Assembly: GCA_026770615.1 (NCBI GenBank) | Contig: MU631689.1 | Coordinates: 107,638 to 120,620, forward strand | Direction: 5' to 3' | DNA: 12,983 nucleotides | From: Pavlovales sp. CCMP2436 | Lineage: Eukaryota > Haptophyta > Pavlovophyceae > Pavlovales | Shown: positions 1-7,062 of the stretch, in pieces | How the letters are laid out: every line of letters begins with the position of its first letter | How positions within the stretch are numbered: the stretch's first letter is position 1 | Translations under genes and position numbers: made by a program | The notes under the pieces: generated by a model | What the model was told of the DNA's origin: nothing | The model's database searches: none | The model's input: only the letters and a program-made list of their open reading frames with translations

Positions 1-64
1 CAAGCCAGCGCAGCCGACTAAGGCACGCAGCAGGCAATGGGCGACGCAGCGCTCAGACCAGCAA

Positions 65-104
65 AACATTCAGAACAGTCAGACGCCAGCTTGAATCCCT
101 ATCA
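65..104. repeat. 40-bp direct repeat, left copy
   Basis: This 40-nt segment starts AACATTCAGAACAGTCAGAC and recurs in direct orientation at 677-716 with one mismatch by my alignment (C at 99 against T at 711). The two copies bracket the foldback element at 105-676. It is either an unusually long target duplication or part of a larger duplicated unit. Beyond the 40 bases the flanks match only weakly. Confidence 0.85.
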
Positions 105-676
105 GTCAATATAAATTAGCGGCTTAGCATGGTTCAACAGGTGGTGTTCACTCACTGACTTCGTCAACGTTCGACATTAGTCCTGGCCGATAGCAGAGAT
201 GATGGTTACATTACGGACCAACAGTAGGCCATATCATCAATCTAGTTGAATACTGGATATCCCCATGCCTTGGCGTCAATGGCGATGTGCGGTGACCCTG
301 GGTCCCCGCAGCGCGCGGTTCGTCGGCTACAGTGCGCCGAATACCCCCTATTTTGTAGTCTATTTAGACTATTAGGGGTGGAACCGAATGGGGCGCCGCC
401 CCACTGCCATTATTAAATTAGTAGCTTTCCGGCGGAGACTCCTGCGTCTATTAAACAGGAATTTAAATCCTTATTAATAGGCTGCGTTCGGCCCGCTATA
501 GCCGACGCCGCACCGCGCGGCGGACACCCGGAGGGTCACTGCACATCGCTCAAGGACGTCACGGCATGAAAATAGCCATCGAGGTCGATCGCTCGACCTC
601 AGCCTGACGTCGACCAAGCCAGTGACTGAACAACACCTGTTAAACCATGCTGAGCCGCTAATATGCATAAGCAATC
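105..676. mobile_element. Foldback (long inverted repeat) element, non-coding
   Basis: The element has two pairs of imperfect inverted arms. The outer pair, about 114-165 and 612-663, shares AGCGGCT(T/C)AGCATGGTT. The inner pair is about 265-342 and 485-568. The left side has extra sequence between the arms at about 166-263, so the arms are of unequal length. The centre holds a 16-nt near-palindrome at 356-371 (TAGTCTATTTAGACTA) and the core ATGGGGCGCCGCCCCA at 388-403. I see no credible open frame. It resembles a non-autonomous foldback or MITE-like element, but the family assignment is inference. Confidence 0.7.
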
Positions 677-716
677 AACATTCAGAACAGTCAGACGCCA
701 GCTTGAATCTCTATCA
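677..716. repeat. 40-bp direct repeat, right copy
   Basis: This is the right partner of 65-104, with 39 of 40 identical positions by eye. It begins 11 nt after the right outer arm of the foldback element. Confidence 0.85.
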
Positions 717-787
717 TAAATATATAAACAATCATATTGATAAAGTGGCCTCCCAACTTTGATGATTAAGTGAATCGGAGGTACGAT

Positions 788-855
788 GGGAGGGGGGGGG
801 TGGTGAGGGGTCTGGGGGGGACGAGAATAGGATTGGGGGGGTGGGGGGGGGCTCG
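788..855 (+). other. G-tract cluster (G-quadruplex-prone)
   Basis: The + strand carries at least six runs of 4 to 10 G with short spacers. Such a region can form G-quadruplexes and is also error-prone in sequencing. The open frames that cross it on the minus strand are low-complexity proline runs and are not called. Confidence 0.6.
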
Positions 856-958
856 GGCCCGGAAGCACCTAACACATAGAGAAATAGCTTTACAATTAGA
901 ACGCTTTTCCCGATTTTTTTTTTAAAAAATGGCTATAAAAATCTTCCACGAAGGGGTT

Positions 959-1062
959 GAAATCCAAATTAGTGGCGCAATTCCGCACTGGAGAGGGGGG
1001 AAGTGGTGGCCGGGACAAAGAAGAAGACATTGGTCACCCCTGTGCGCAAATTGTCGATACAG
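959..1062. repeat. Dispersed repeat, copy A (related to 3473-3570)
   Basis: The sequence aligns in the same orientation with 3473-3570 at roughly 75% identity. Both contain GTGGCGC, a G-rich stretch, GGGAC(A/G)AAGAAG and GTCGAT at matching spacing. The first 18 nt (959-976) are a minus-strand copy of the motif GCCACTAATTnGGATTTC, which also occurs in the foldback element at 3881-3898. It therefore looks like a transposon end or remnant. It lies upstream of the F-box gene's likely start, which argues against any start codon placed within it. Confidence 0.6.
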
Positions 1063-1499
1063 CATGCAACGTACAGGGGGTCGCACTCGCGGGCGAAAGT
1101 GCGATTGGTTTCGCGAGCAGCTGGCTCATGAGTTGCGCGCTGGTCACGCCCTGCGCGTCGTCGTCGCCCTCGTCGCTGCCGGCGGCGCGTGCGCGCTTGC
1201 GGCCCCATGATCAGACGGCCATCTCCCTAAGTCTCGACGAGCGAGCCGTGCGTGCTCAGCGGCGAATCGCGAGATGTTATTTGGCAATTCTGCGCCAAAA
1301 TTGTTCTAGGCACTATGCACCTCGCGCGCCCGCTCGCCCTGGGCGTGCGGTGCGCGTCAGTGAGGCTGGCCGCGCGCAACCCCGCCACCCTGACTTCTCG
1401 AGCGCCGCAATTAAATTTCTGGGAATCCATGGATGCCTGTTCGTTCGCACGCAGCTCTCGCAGCTCGCACGCTGCGCCCGAGTCTTCGCCGTGGGGGAG
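1063..1499 (+). other. Upstream region of the F-box gene (5' leader/promoter, open frame of doubtful meaning)
   Basis: The reading frame of the F-box gene stays open through this stretch. The predicted peptide matches nothing I recognise, is Arg/Ala/Ser-rich, and joins directly to the repeat at 959-1062. I treat it as promoter or 5' leader with an accidental open frame. An N-terminal extension starting at an upstream in-frame ATG cannot be excluded. No TATA box or other motif is convincing. Confidence 0.4.
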
Positions 1500-2514
1500 A
1501 TGATGCGCAGGCTACAGGCGCTGGAAATGTCCCCCAAGACGCTCCCCGATCTCAACGAGAAGAGTGAGGGGGGCGGGATCCTCTCGCTGCTGGCAGATTC
1601 GAGCTGGCGCGAGCTCGTCGCGCCGTGGAGCTGCCTCGTGGCCGTCCTCGCCTGCGCCGGCTGCTACTGGCCCGCGGTGCTGCTCGTATCGGCTTATGCG
1701 GTCGACCTCTGCCATCGTGGCCGTCCGCGCTTTGCCGCGCGGCAGCGCTCGTGCGCGCTCCCTCGCTGCGCGGGCGACGACGACTTCTCGCGCCTAGACG
1801 ATGACTCGGCGCGGTCTCTCTTCTCGTGCCTGGACGCTCACGCGCTCGAGCGCGTCGGCCGTGTTGACCGCCGCTGCTTGCGGCTGGCGCGGGACGAGTC
1901 GGTATGGCGCGCGGTCGTCGCGCGCACCTTTGCGCAGCGCGGCACTTCCATACTCGCCCACATGCCTTCAAGCCTCTCCTCGCTGCCGCACAGCCGCTCG
2001 CCGCCGTTGCACGAGCTGCTCTCGCAGCTCGCACGACTGCGCCCAAGCCCGCGCTGGTGGGGCGATCCCGAGCGCGCGGGAGGCACTACTTTTGCTGTGT
2101 CCTCCCACGGTGTGAACGATTTCCACTCTGCCGAGCAGCAGCCGCCGGCAGGGAATTCGCCGCAGCAGCAACTCGCCGCGCTCGATGTACCGCTCTGCGC
2201 CGCGAGCGCTCGCGTGGCCTCACTCGCGAATACCGAACAGGGTGAGTGGCGCGTTTTCTACTACCTTCTCTCGGCCACGTGGCGCCGCCTTGCAGTCGCG
2301 CCACACCAGACATCCGCTGACTGCTGGCTGGTTGTTGGAGTGCGCGTGTGCGACTGCTCCAGCTCCGGATTTCTGGACAGGCACCCTGGGGAGAGAGGCC
2401 CGCTCCTGCTCTTTGCTGGCCTCGATGCGACGGAGGCCTTCGAGGTGAGAGCCTAAACTATGTGCTTCTTTATTGCAGTCTACAGATGTGAAACACCAGC
2501 GCAGCGGTTATAAC

Positions 2515-2582
<68 letters not shown>

Positions 2583-3371
2583 TAAGACGTGCGACAGGCG
2601 ACGGGTCTGATGTGATGAAGCGATCAAGCAATTAACGTCCACTGCTCCCCACCCCCACCCACCCACACACCCAGCCGAAGTGGATGCAAGGGCCTAGGTT
2701 GGCTGTGTGGTCTGTGTCTCCTCTCCCCCCATATCACAGCCCGGTGCGACACGCCTGCTAGCGCTCCCGCCTGACCGATGTGCCCCCCCTACGCCACCTT
2801 CTACGCCACCTTACGCGAACTCTATTTTATGACCCGTCGGTTATCAATCGCCTGACCCATGCCCCCCCCCCCCGTGCGTGGCAACGAGCAGGCGACGGGC
2901 CACTCCTTCGCCGCCCCCTATTTCTCCGCGCTCGAGGTTTTTCCCAGGCTACAGCTGCCCCTCTCCGGCTGGCCCTACGCCATCGCCCGCGCCTGGCGGG
3001 GAGCACCTAGCGCACCTTTACGCACGCGCAGGCTCGGCGCGCATTTCAACATAACACTCAGCGCGGCACTGCCTGGCGGCAAGGCAGCGGGGGGGGCGTC
3101 CGCCGCGCAGCAGAGCGCGGGAGCGGATGCCGTGCACTCTGCCTCGGGGGGCGCGCCCTCGTCGTCCACCTGCGACTCAGGGTCTGCAGCCACGGGCTCC
3201 GAGCTCAGGCCGGGTCAGCTCGCCATGGCCCTCGCCGGCTGCGCCCGGCTTGCGCGGGCGGGCTGGGCGTGCGTGCCGCACACACTGGGCTTTATGGCAT
3301 TTGCAGATGACTCGAGGGGGCGCCAGCTGAGCTACCACGACTTTCTTGCGCTGCGAGCTGCTCACCGCTGA
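1500..3371 (+). CDS. Membrane-anchored F-box protein with cytochrome b5-like domain (exons 1500-2444 and 2892-3371)
   Basis: Splicing gives a 474-residue protein. A hydrophobic segment at about residues 43-68 could be a membrane anchor. Residues about 97-140 read as an F-box (LDDDSARSLFSCLDAHALER, then a DRRC..LARDESVW core), which in known proteins binds SKP1 in SCF ubiquitin ligases. Residues about 272-330 read as a cytochrome b5 core: DCWLVV, FLDRHPGE, FAGLDATEAFE, then ATGHS across the exon junction. H295 and H319 are the expected haem ligands, 24 apart as in classical b5 (H39/H63). HPGE replaces the usual HPGG. The C-terminal ~150 residues are low-complexity, then end in an unrecognised segment (SYHDFLALRAAHR). 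The start is the ATGATG at 1500, because the open frame further upstream runs into a dispersed repeat and begins at a TTG. The b5 and F-box calls rest on motif recognition. A role as a haem- or redox-sensing ubiquitin-ligase adaptor is inference. Confidence 0.75.
2445..2891 (+). other. Intron of the F-box/cytochrome b5 gene (447 nt, phase 0)
   Basis: The donor is GAG|GTGAGAG at 2444/2445 and the acceptor is GAGCAG|GCGACG at 2891/2892, preceded by a C-tract at about 2862-2873. Both exons join in frame (phase 0) and the junction rebuilds DATEAFE-ATGHS, the b5 haem-ligand segment, with no residue gained or lost against the family. A second AG three bases upstream would add one Gln and spoil that spacing. 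Unspliced, translation stops three codons into the intron at TAA (2454-2456). Confidence 0.85.
2516..2580 (+). repeat. 65-nt homopolymeric A tract inside the intron
   Basis: There are 65 uninterrupted A residues in an otherwise GC-rich region, followed directly by GGTAAGACG. It could be the tail of a retroposed RNA, an expanded homopolymer, or partly an assembly artefact. I found no clear target duplication on either side of the tract. Confidence 0.9.
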
Positions 3372-3472
3372 GGCATGGACGGGGCAGGGTGGACCCTTGC
3401 AAGTGCACACTACTAGTTATCTTTCTTTCACCGTCGCGAGATATTTCGCCAGTGACACGTATCAACTGGGTA
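3372..3472. other. Short spacer and 3' flank of the F-box gene
   Basis: About 100 nt lie between the TGA and the next repeat. The stretch becomes AT-richer after 3408 (ACTAGTTATCTTTCTTTC). No canonical AATAAA polyadenylation signal is present within it; an AATAAA at 3586-3591 lies inside the next foldback arm. Confidence 0.4.
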
Positions 3473-3570
3473 GAATTCCGAACTGGTGGCGCGATTCTAC
3501 TCTGGGGAGGGGGAAAAGCTGTGGGCGGGACGAAGAAGTAGATATTGTTCGCCTCTGCGCGCTAAGTGTC
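3473..3570. repeat. Dispersed repeat, copy B (related to 959-1062)
   Basis: This is the same-orientation partner of copy A. It begins with GAATTCCGAACTGGTGGC, whose reverse complement is a 14/18 match to GCCACTAATTCGGATTTC. It leads directly into the left arm of the foldback element at 3575, so it may be that element's outer part. With copy A it brackets the F-box gene. Confidence 0.6.
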
Positions 3571-3740
3571 GATGGCTGCTGTCGAATAAAGCCCTCCTCG
3601 GCGGTCGAGCCCACTTTGTGTGCCTCTCGTGTGCCTCTGGGGTCGACGACATGCTAAAGGTAACTATTAACTAACATTTCCGATACTCAGCGCTCGGAAG
3701 CGGAAAGAAAGTTCACGGTTCCCGTCGAAGGGGCCCCAAG

Positions 3741-3801
3741 GAGTTAGTTGCGGATTCGTGAATATGGGGCGCCGCCCCATTGACGAATCCGCAACTAACT
3801 C
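3741..3801. repeat. Perfect hairpin with GGGGCGCCGCCCC core
   Basis: The 19-nt arms at 3741-3759 and 3783-3801 (GAGTTAGTTGCGGATTCGT) are perfectly complementary. Between them, ATGGGGC-GCC-GCCCCAT (3764-3780) forms a second perfect stem with a 3-nt loop. The whole is a 61-nt cruciform-capable palindrome. Confidence 0.9.
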
Positions 3802-4228
3802 GTCGGGGCTCAGCCCGGTTCGTGAGTTGATCCGGCGGTGGATAATCAGCGGACTTTTTACAAAATTTCCCCCCAGACTGGCCACTAATTCGGATTTCGA
3901 CCCAACTAAACGAATTAAAGCAAAATGTGGTGGTATGGCAGCAGAGGCGCAGCTGAAGACTTGCTGGAACGGCGGGTTCATGAAGCGACGACCAAGAGTT
4001 TCGAACGAAAATGAGGTCGTTATGAACCAACGACCAGGGTTTCTCACTAGAAACCGTCAAAAATCTGTTTTCAAACCGTTTCAAAAACTAGAAGTTCCCG
4101 CCAGAGGTGGCCGACCGGCAGGCCCTCTTAGGGTCAAAATCCGAATTAGTGACAAGTCCGGGGTAAAATTCGAAAAAAAAATCCGGTGAAAATCCTCTGG
4201 GGCAACTCAGGAACCGGAGGTAGTGATG

Positions 4229-4294
4229 CGGAGTTAGCTGCAAATTCGTGAATAGGGCATCACCGCCCCATACACGAATCTGCAACTAACTCCG
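4229..4294. repeat. Partner hairpin, decayed core
   Basis: The 22-nt arms at 4229-4250 and 4273-4294 pair with two mismatches. They match the arms of 3741-3801. The core TAGGGCATCACCGCCCCA is a degraded version of the GC palindrome. Confidence 0.85.
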
Positions 4295-4579
4295 CGGCAC
4301 CACTTCGGGAACAGCAATGCTCCCGAACGCTGACAATTGGAATAAATGTTAGTTACATGAAGTATGTTGTCGACCCTAGAGGCACCTGAGAGGCACACGA
4401 GGTGGGCTCCGACCGTCGAGGAGGGCTTTGTTCGACAACAGCGAACTGGCTCAAAAAGTGAGAGTGCTTCCCGTAATGCCCAACTTTCTTAATGCCCGTC
4501 GTCTATATGATGTATGAACCGACAACTATGAGGGGTTTCTTATGGAATAAAGTGTATATGGGATCACCACTGGACTCGC

Positions 4580-4772
4580 TTGCTCGCGCACTGTCGGGCG
4601 GCCCCGCGTTGCGTAGCGACTCCAGCGCTTTGTTTTCGGCTTCCTCATCATCCACAACTTCTACCAGCTCCCCACTTCGGCGTAGCGCGTAGGAGCCTGC
4701 GTCGGAGCGCTTAGATCAGCCTGACTTGAACTTGAAACGTACCTCCAGCCCGAACCCCCCTACATTAATATA
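4580..4772 (+). repeat. ~190-bp direct repeat upstream of the ammonium transporter, copy 1
   Basis: The sequence is nearly identical to 7063-7244. The frame LARALSGGPALRSDSSALF...STSSPLRRSA ending in TAG is shared by both copies. A 9-nt length difference inside it preserves the frame, which suggests that the unit derives from the end of a coding sequence and its 3' flank. I do not recognise the peptide. In this copy an open frame continues upstream to an ATG at 4507 and a TTG-type start earlier, giving a Ser-rich peptide of about 60 residues. Confidence 0.85.
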
Positions 4773-5340
4773 TGAATTTACCCAGGCTAGACGCAGAACG
4801 GGAACCTGACAGTAAGAACAATTCAGTACGCCCTTCTTTTCTCTGAGCGCGCCCTCAGCGTAATTGATAGAAGGGCCACCGTAGGCTTCAATGGCCCGCA
4901 TGACACCCTCGCATCGCGCATGATTTATTCCGATCGAGTCCTCTCGTCGTCGTCGGTTCACAACGTCACGTCTGTGAGTGAATCCGCCCCAGCAGGTACA
5001 CTGTAGTCAGCCTGTGCTGCTTGATGACCACCACTAAATTACATCCACATTGTCGCCGCCGCCGCCGCCTTCCGTGTCCCGCTGTCGTCGTCGTCCTGGT
5101 CGCCCACGTGACGCATGCGAAACGAAGGCCAGTGTAACCTTACAGACTTCACCGTGGATCGATCGAGAAGTCCGGGCGTTTGTCCCACAAACCCTGATTT
5201 TAACAAAACACCTCTTCAGGCGCTAAAATTCGCGTTCGACTTTGTACGGAATCTTCCTCGTTTTCGTGACGCTCCAGCCACCGAATCGTTCTAAACCGGC
5301 CGCACCTCGCACCCGCGAAGAGCCCGTCGACTCGAACACC
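4773..5340 (+). promoter_or_regulatory. Upstream region of the ammonium transporter gene
   Basis: This 568-nt stretch has no gene I can support. It contains GTC/GCC triplet runs (4943-4955, 5055-5070 and 5082-5094) and a G-box/E-box palindrome CACGTG at 5105-5110 followed by ACG. The segment 5111-5340 probably holds the promoter and 5' leader. No TATA box is evident. Regulation by nitrogen status is expected for such genes but is not shown by any motif here. Confidence 0.4.
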
Positions 5341-6804
5341 ATGACCGAGGCGGAGACCCTCGCGGCCAAGGGCGATGCCTTCTTCCTCATCTGGGCTGGC
5401 TGCCTCGTCTTCTTCATGCAGTGCGGCTTCGCGATGGTCGAGGCCGGCACCGTGCGCATGAAGAACACCAAGAACATCCTCCGTGCGTGCACAACCCTCA
5501 GCAACACACGCCCCTCAGCAACAAGCGTCCACCCTGCGCGACGATGGCGCGCGCCCCTGCGACCTGCGATTGCTCACGCCCATTCCCTCACGCCCGCCAC
5601 CACGCCCGCCACAGTCAAGAATATGCTCGACGCGTGCATGGGCGCGCTCGTCTGGTACCTGGTCGGCTACGGCGTGGCGTTCGGCGGCGACAACACCTTC
5701 ATCGGCAACTCGACCGGCAGCTACGCGATCCACGACAACGACTGGTCCTCATCGTACACGGCCGAGGGTGTCAACTGGGCGTTCTGGTTCTTCCAGTTCA
5801 CCTTCGCCGCCGCCGCCGCCACCATCGTTTCGGGCGGCGTGGCCGAGCGTTGCTCGCTCTCGGCCTATTTGGTGTACTCGGCGGTGATCACGGGCTTCAT
5901 CTACCCAGTCATCGTGCACATGTTCTGGGACTCGGCCGGCGTCATCTCCGCCTTCAACTCGGGCTCGCCCCTCCTCGGCGGCGTCATCGACTTTGCCGGC
6001 TCGGGTGTGGTGCACATGACCGGAGGCGTCGCGGCGCTCGCCGGCGCGACCATGCTCGGCCCGCGCATCGGCCGATTTGACTCTGACGGCAAGCCCGTGC
6101 CGATGCCCGGCCACTCGTCGGTGCTGCAGGTGCTTGGCGTCTTCATCCTCTGGCTCGGCTGGTACGGCTTCAACGGCGGCTCCACGCTCTCCGTCTTCAC
6201 CTCGCAGTACTCTCGCGACCTCGCGCGCGTGTGCGTGACCACCACGCTCGGCGCCGCGTCGGGCGCGCTCTCGTCGTTCGCCTTCGTCCACAGCACCACG
6301 CACGTATGGGACGTGACTGCCGTCGGCAACGGCGTGCTCGCCGGCCTCGTCTCGGTCACGGCCAACTGCGTCGTCATCGACCCGTGGGCGGCGCTCATCA
6401 TCGGCGGGATTGGAGGGGTCATCATGCAGTGCGCCTCCAAGCTGGTGCTGAAGCTCAAGGTGGACGACCCGCTCGACGCCTTCGCCGTGCACGGCTGCTC
6501 AGGCATGTGGGCGCTCGTCGCCACCGGCATCTTTGCTCGCCCCGAATACTCCTACAACGGTCTCGGCTCGCACGGCTTCGTCTACCCCGGAGACAAGCCC
6601 GACCTCCTCGGTGTCCAAGTCGCCGCCATCGCCATCATCCTCGCGTGGGTCGGCGGCACCTCAACAATCCTCTTCGCCTCACTCCGCCTGCTCGGCGTGC
6701 TCCGCGTGCCCGCCGACATCGAGGAGGCCGGCATGGACATCTCCAAGCACGGCGGCGGCGCCTACGACCTCGTCGCCGGACCCAGCAAGGTGCTCGAGGC
6801 CTAG
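5341..6804 (+). CDS. AMT: Ammonium transporter, AMT/MEP family (exons 5341-5482 and 5615-6804)
   Basis: Splicing gives 443 residues, a usual AMT length. The protein takes up ammonium across a membrane, probably the plasma membrane. The N-terminal signature FAMVEAGTVR...KN starts at about residue 30, the exon junction reads NIL-LKNMLDAC, and the family signature DFAGSGVVHMTGG begins at D173. The pore twin histidines are H181 and H340 (AVHGCSGMW). About eleven hydrophobic segments are visible. The cytosolic tail keeps GMDISKHGGGAYD (420-432); S424 sits where plant AMT1 proteins carry the phospho-regulated Thr that closes the trimer, so similar gating is possible. The start is the ATG at 5341 (context ACCATGACC). 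An open frame further upstream begins only at a TTG. No signal peptide is seen. The assignment to AMT rather than Rh proteins is firm; the subfamily is not. Confidence 0.95.
   Translation: MTEAETLAAKGDAFFLIWAGCLVFFMQCGFAMVEAGTVRMKNTKNILRACTTLSNTRPSATSVHPARRWRAPLRPAIAHAHSLTPATTPATVKNMLDACMGALVWYLVGYGVAFGGDNTFIGNSTGSYAIHDNDWSSSYTAEGVNWAFWFFQFTFAAAAATIVSGGVAERCSLSAYLVYSAVITGFIYPVIVHMFWDSAGVISAFNSGSPLLGGVIDFAGSGVVHMTGGVAALAGATMLGPRIGRFDSDGKPVPMPGHSSVLQVLGVFILWLGWYGFNGGSTLSVFTSQYSRDLARVCVTTTLGAASGALSSFAFVHSTTHVWDVTAVGNGVLAGLVSVTANCVVIDPWAALIIGGIGGVIMQCASKLVLKLKVDDPLDAFAVHGCSGMWALVATGIFARPEYSYNGLGSHGFVYPGDKPDLLGVQVAAIAIILAWVGGTSTILFASLRLLGVLRVPADIEEAGMDISKHGGGAYDLVAGPSKVLEA
5483..5614 (+). other. 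Intron of the ammonium transporter gene (132 nt, phase 1)
   Basis: The donor is CTCC|GTGCGTGC and the acceptor is CGCCACAG|TCAAG. Removal joins C to TC to form Leu48 and yields NILLKNMLDAC, the expected AMT sequence between the first two membrane helices. The intron is 44 codons long with no in-frame stop, so an unspliced message would encode a longer protein. It is CA/C-rich. Confidence 0.93.
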
Positions 6805-7013
6805 GCGCGCTGCCATGGCGCCCGATCAGAGCCGGCTCGCTGGATGTGAATCCCCGGCTTGCTTGCTGGCTGGACTACTCCGGGGTGCCCGTGCATCGAT
6901 CGCGTCGCCGCGACCTGCACCCACCCTCGCTTGTATATTTTATTTATTTTCAAACAATTGACCTTCTCATAAATTATGCTCTCGAACGCATCGGAATAAG
7001 GCATACATATTAA
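6805..7013 (+). other. 3' flank of the ammonium transporter gene
   Basis: GC-rich for about 125 nt after the TAG, then AT-rich (TTGTATATTTTATTTATTTT at 6931-6950). That is consistent with a 3' untranslated region and cleavage site. No AATAAA is seen. Confidence 0.4.
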
Positions 7014-7051
7014 CTATCCTGTATCCATGTTAATAAGAACCGACGACGATG
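7014..7051 (+). repeat. 38-bp direct repeat, left copy
   Basis: It starts CTATCCTGTAT and ends AAGAACCGACGACGATG. It matches 7248-7285 at 35 of 38 positions and brackets copy 2 of the ~190-bp repeat. A shorter, weaker version (GAACCGACAACTATG) precedes copy 1 at 4517-4531. Confidence 0.85.
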
Positions 7052-7062
7052 GAGATACATAT

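Larger units (their letters stand above)
3575..4442. mobile_element. Nested foldback element, about 0.87 kb
   Basis: There are three successive inverted-arm pairs. The outer pair, 3575-3698 and 4322-4442, shares AAAGCCCTCCTCG and ACTAACATTT. A middle pair consists of the self-complementary hairpins 3741-3801 and 4229-4294. The inner pair, about 3811-3903 and 4128-4200, shares CACTAATTCGGATTT. The loop at 3904-4127 is single-copy here and contains a diverged ~44-bp direct duplication around CGACGACCA / CAACGACCA (3987 and 4033). The predicted open frames across it read through palindromes on both strands and match no transposase, so I call it non-autonomous. Outer ends and target duplications are unresolved. 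Confidence 0.75.

Noticed and set aside
957..1499. N-terminal extension of the F-box protein from position 957
   Set aside because: The open frame starts at TTG, and its first third is a dispersed repeat also found at 3473-3570. The peptide has no recognisable features. The ATGATG at 1500 is the better start.
3667..4285. Overlapping open frames on both strands within the nested foldback
   Set aside because: They read through palindromes and mirror each other. None shows transposase or other motifs.
4716..4961. Minus-strand open frame with a CSYC motif
   Set aside because: It starts at a GTG and ends within the duplicated repeat. Copy 2 of that repeat has no matching upstream part. I recognise no domain, so it is left out, though a decayed exon cannot be excluded.
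5242..5340. 33-residue extension of the ammonium transporter
   Set aside because: It would begin at a TTG. The ATG at 5341 has a good context and places the first membrane helix where the family expects it.
5749..6530. Long minus-strand open frames opposite the ammonium transporter
   Set aside because: They are shadows of GC-rich codon bias: Arg/His/Glu-rich, no recognisable domain, while the + frame is a clear family member.
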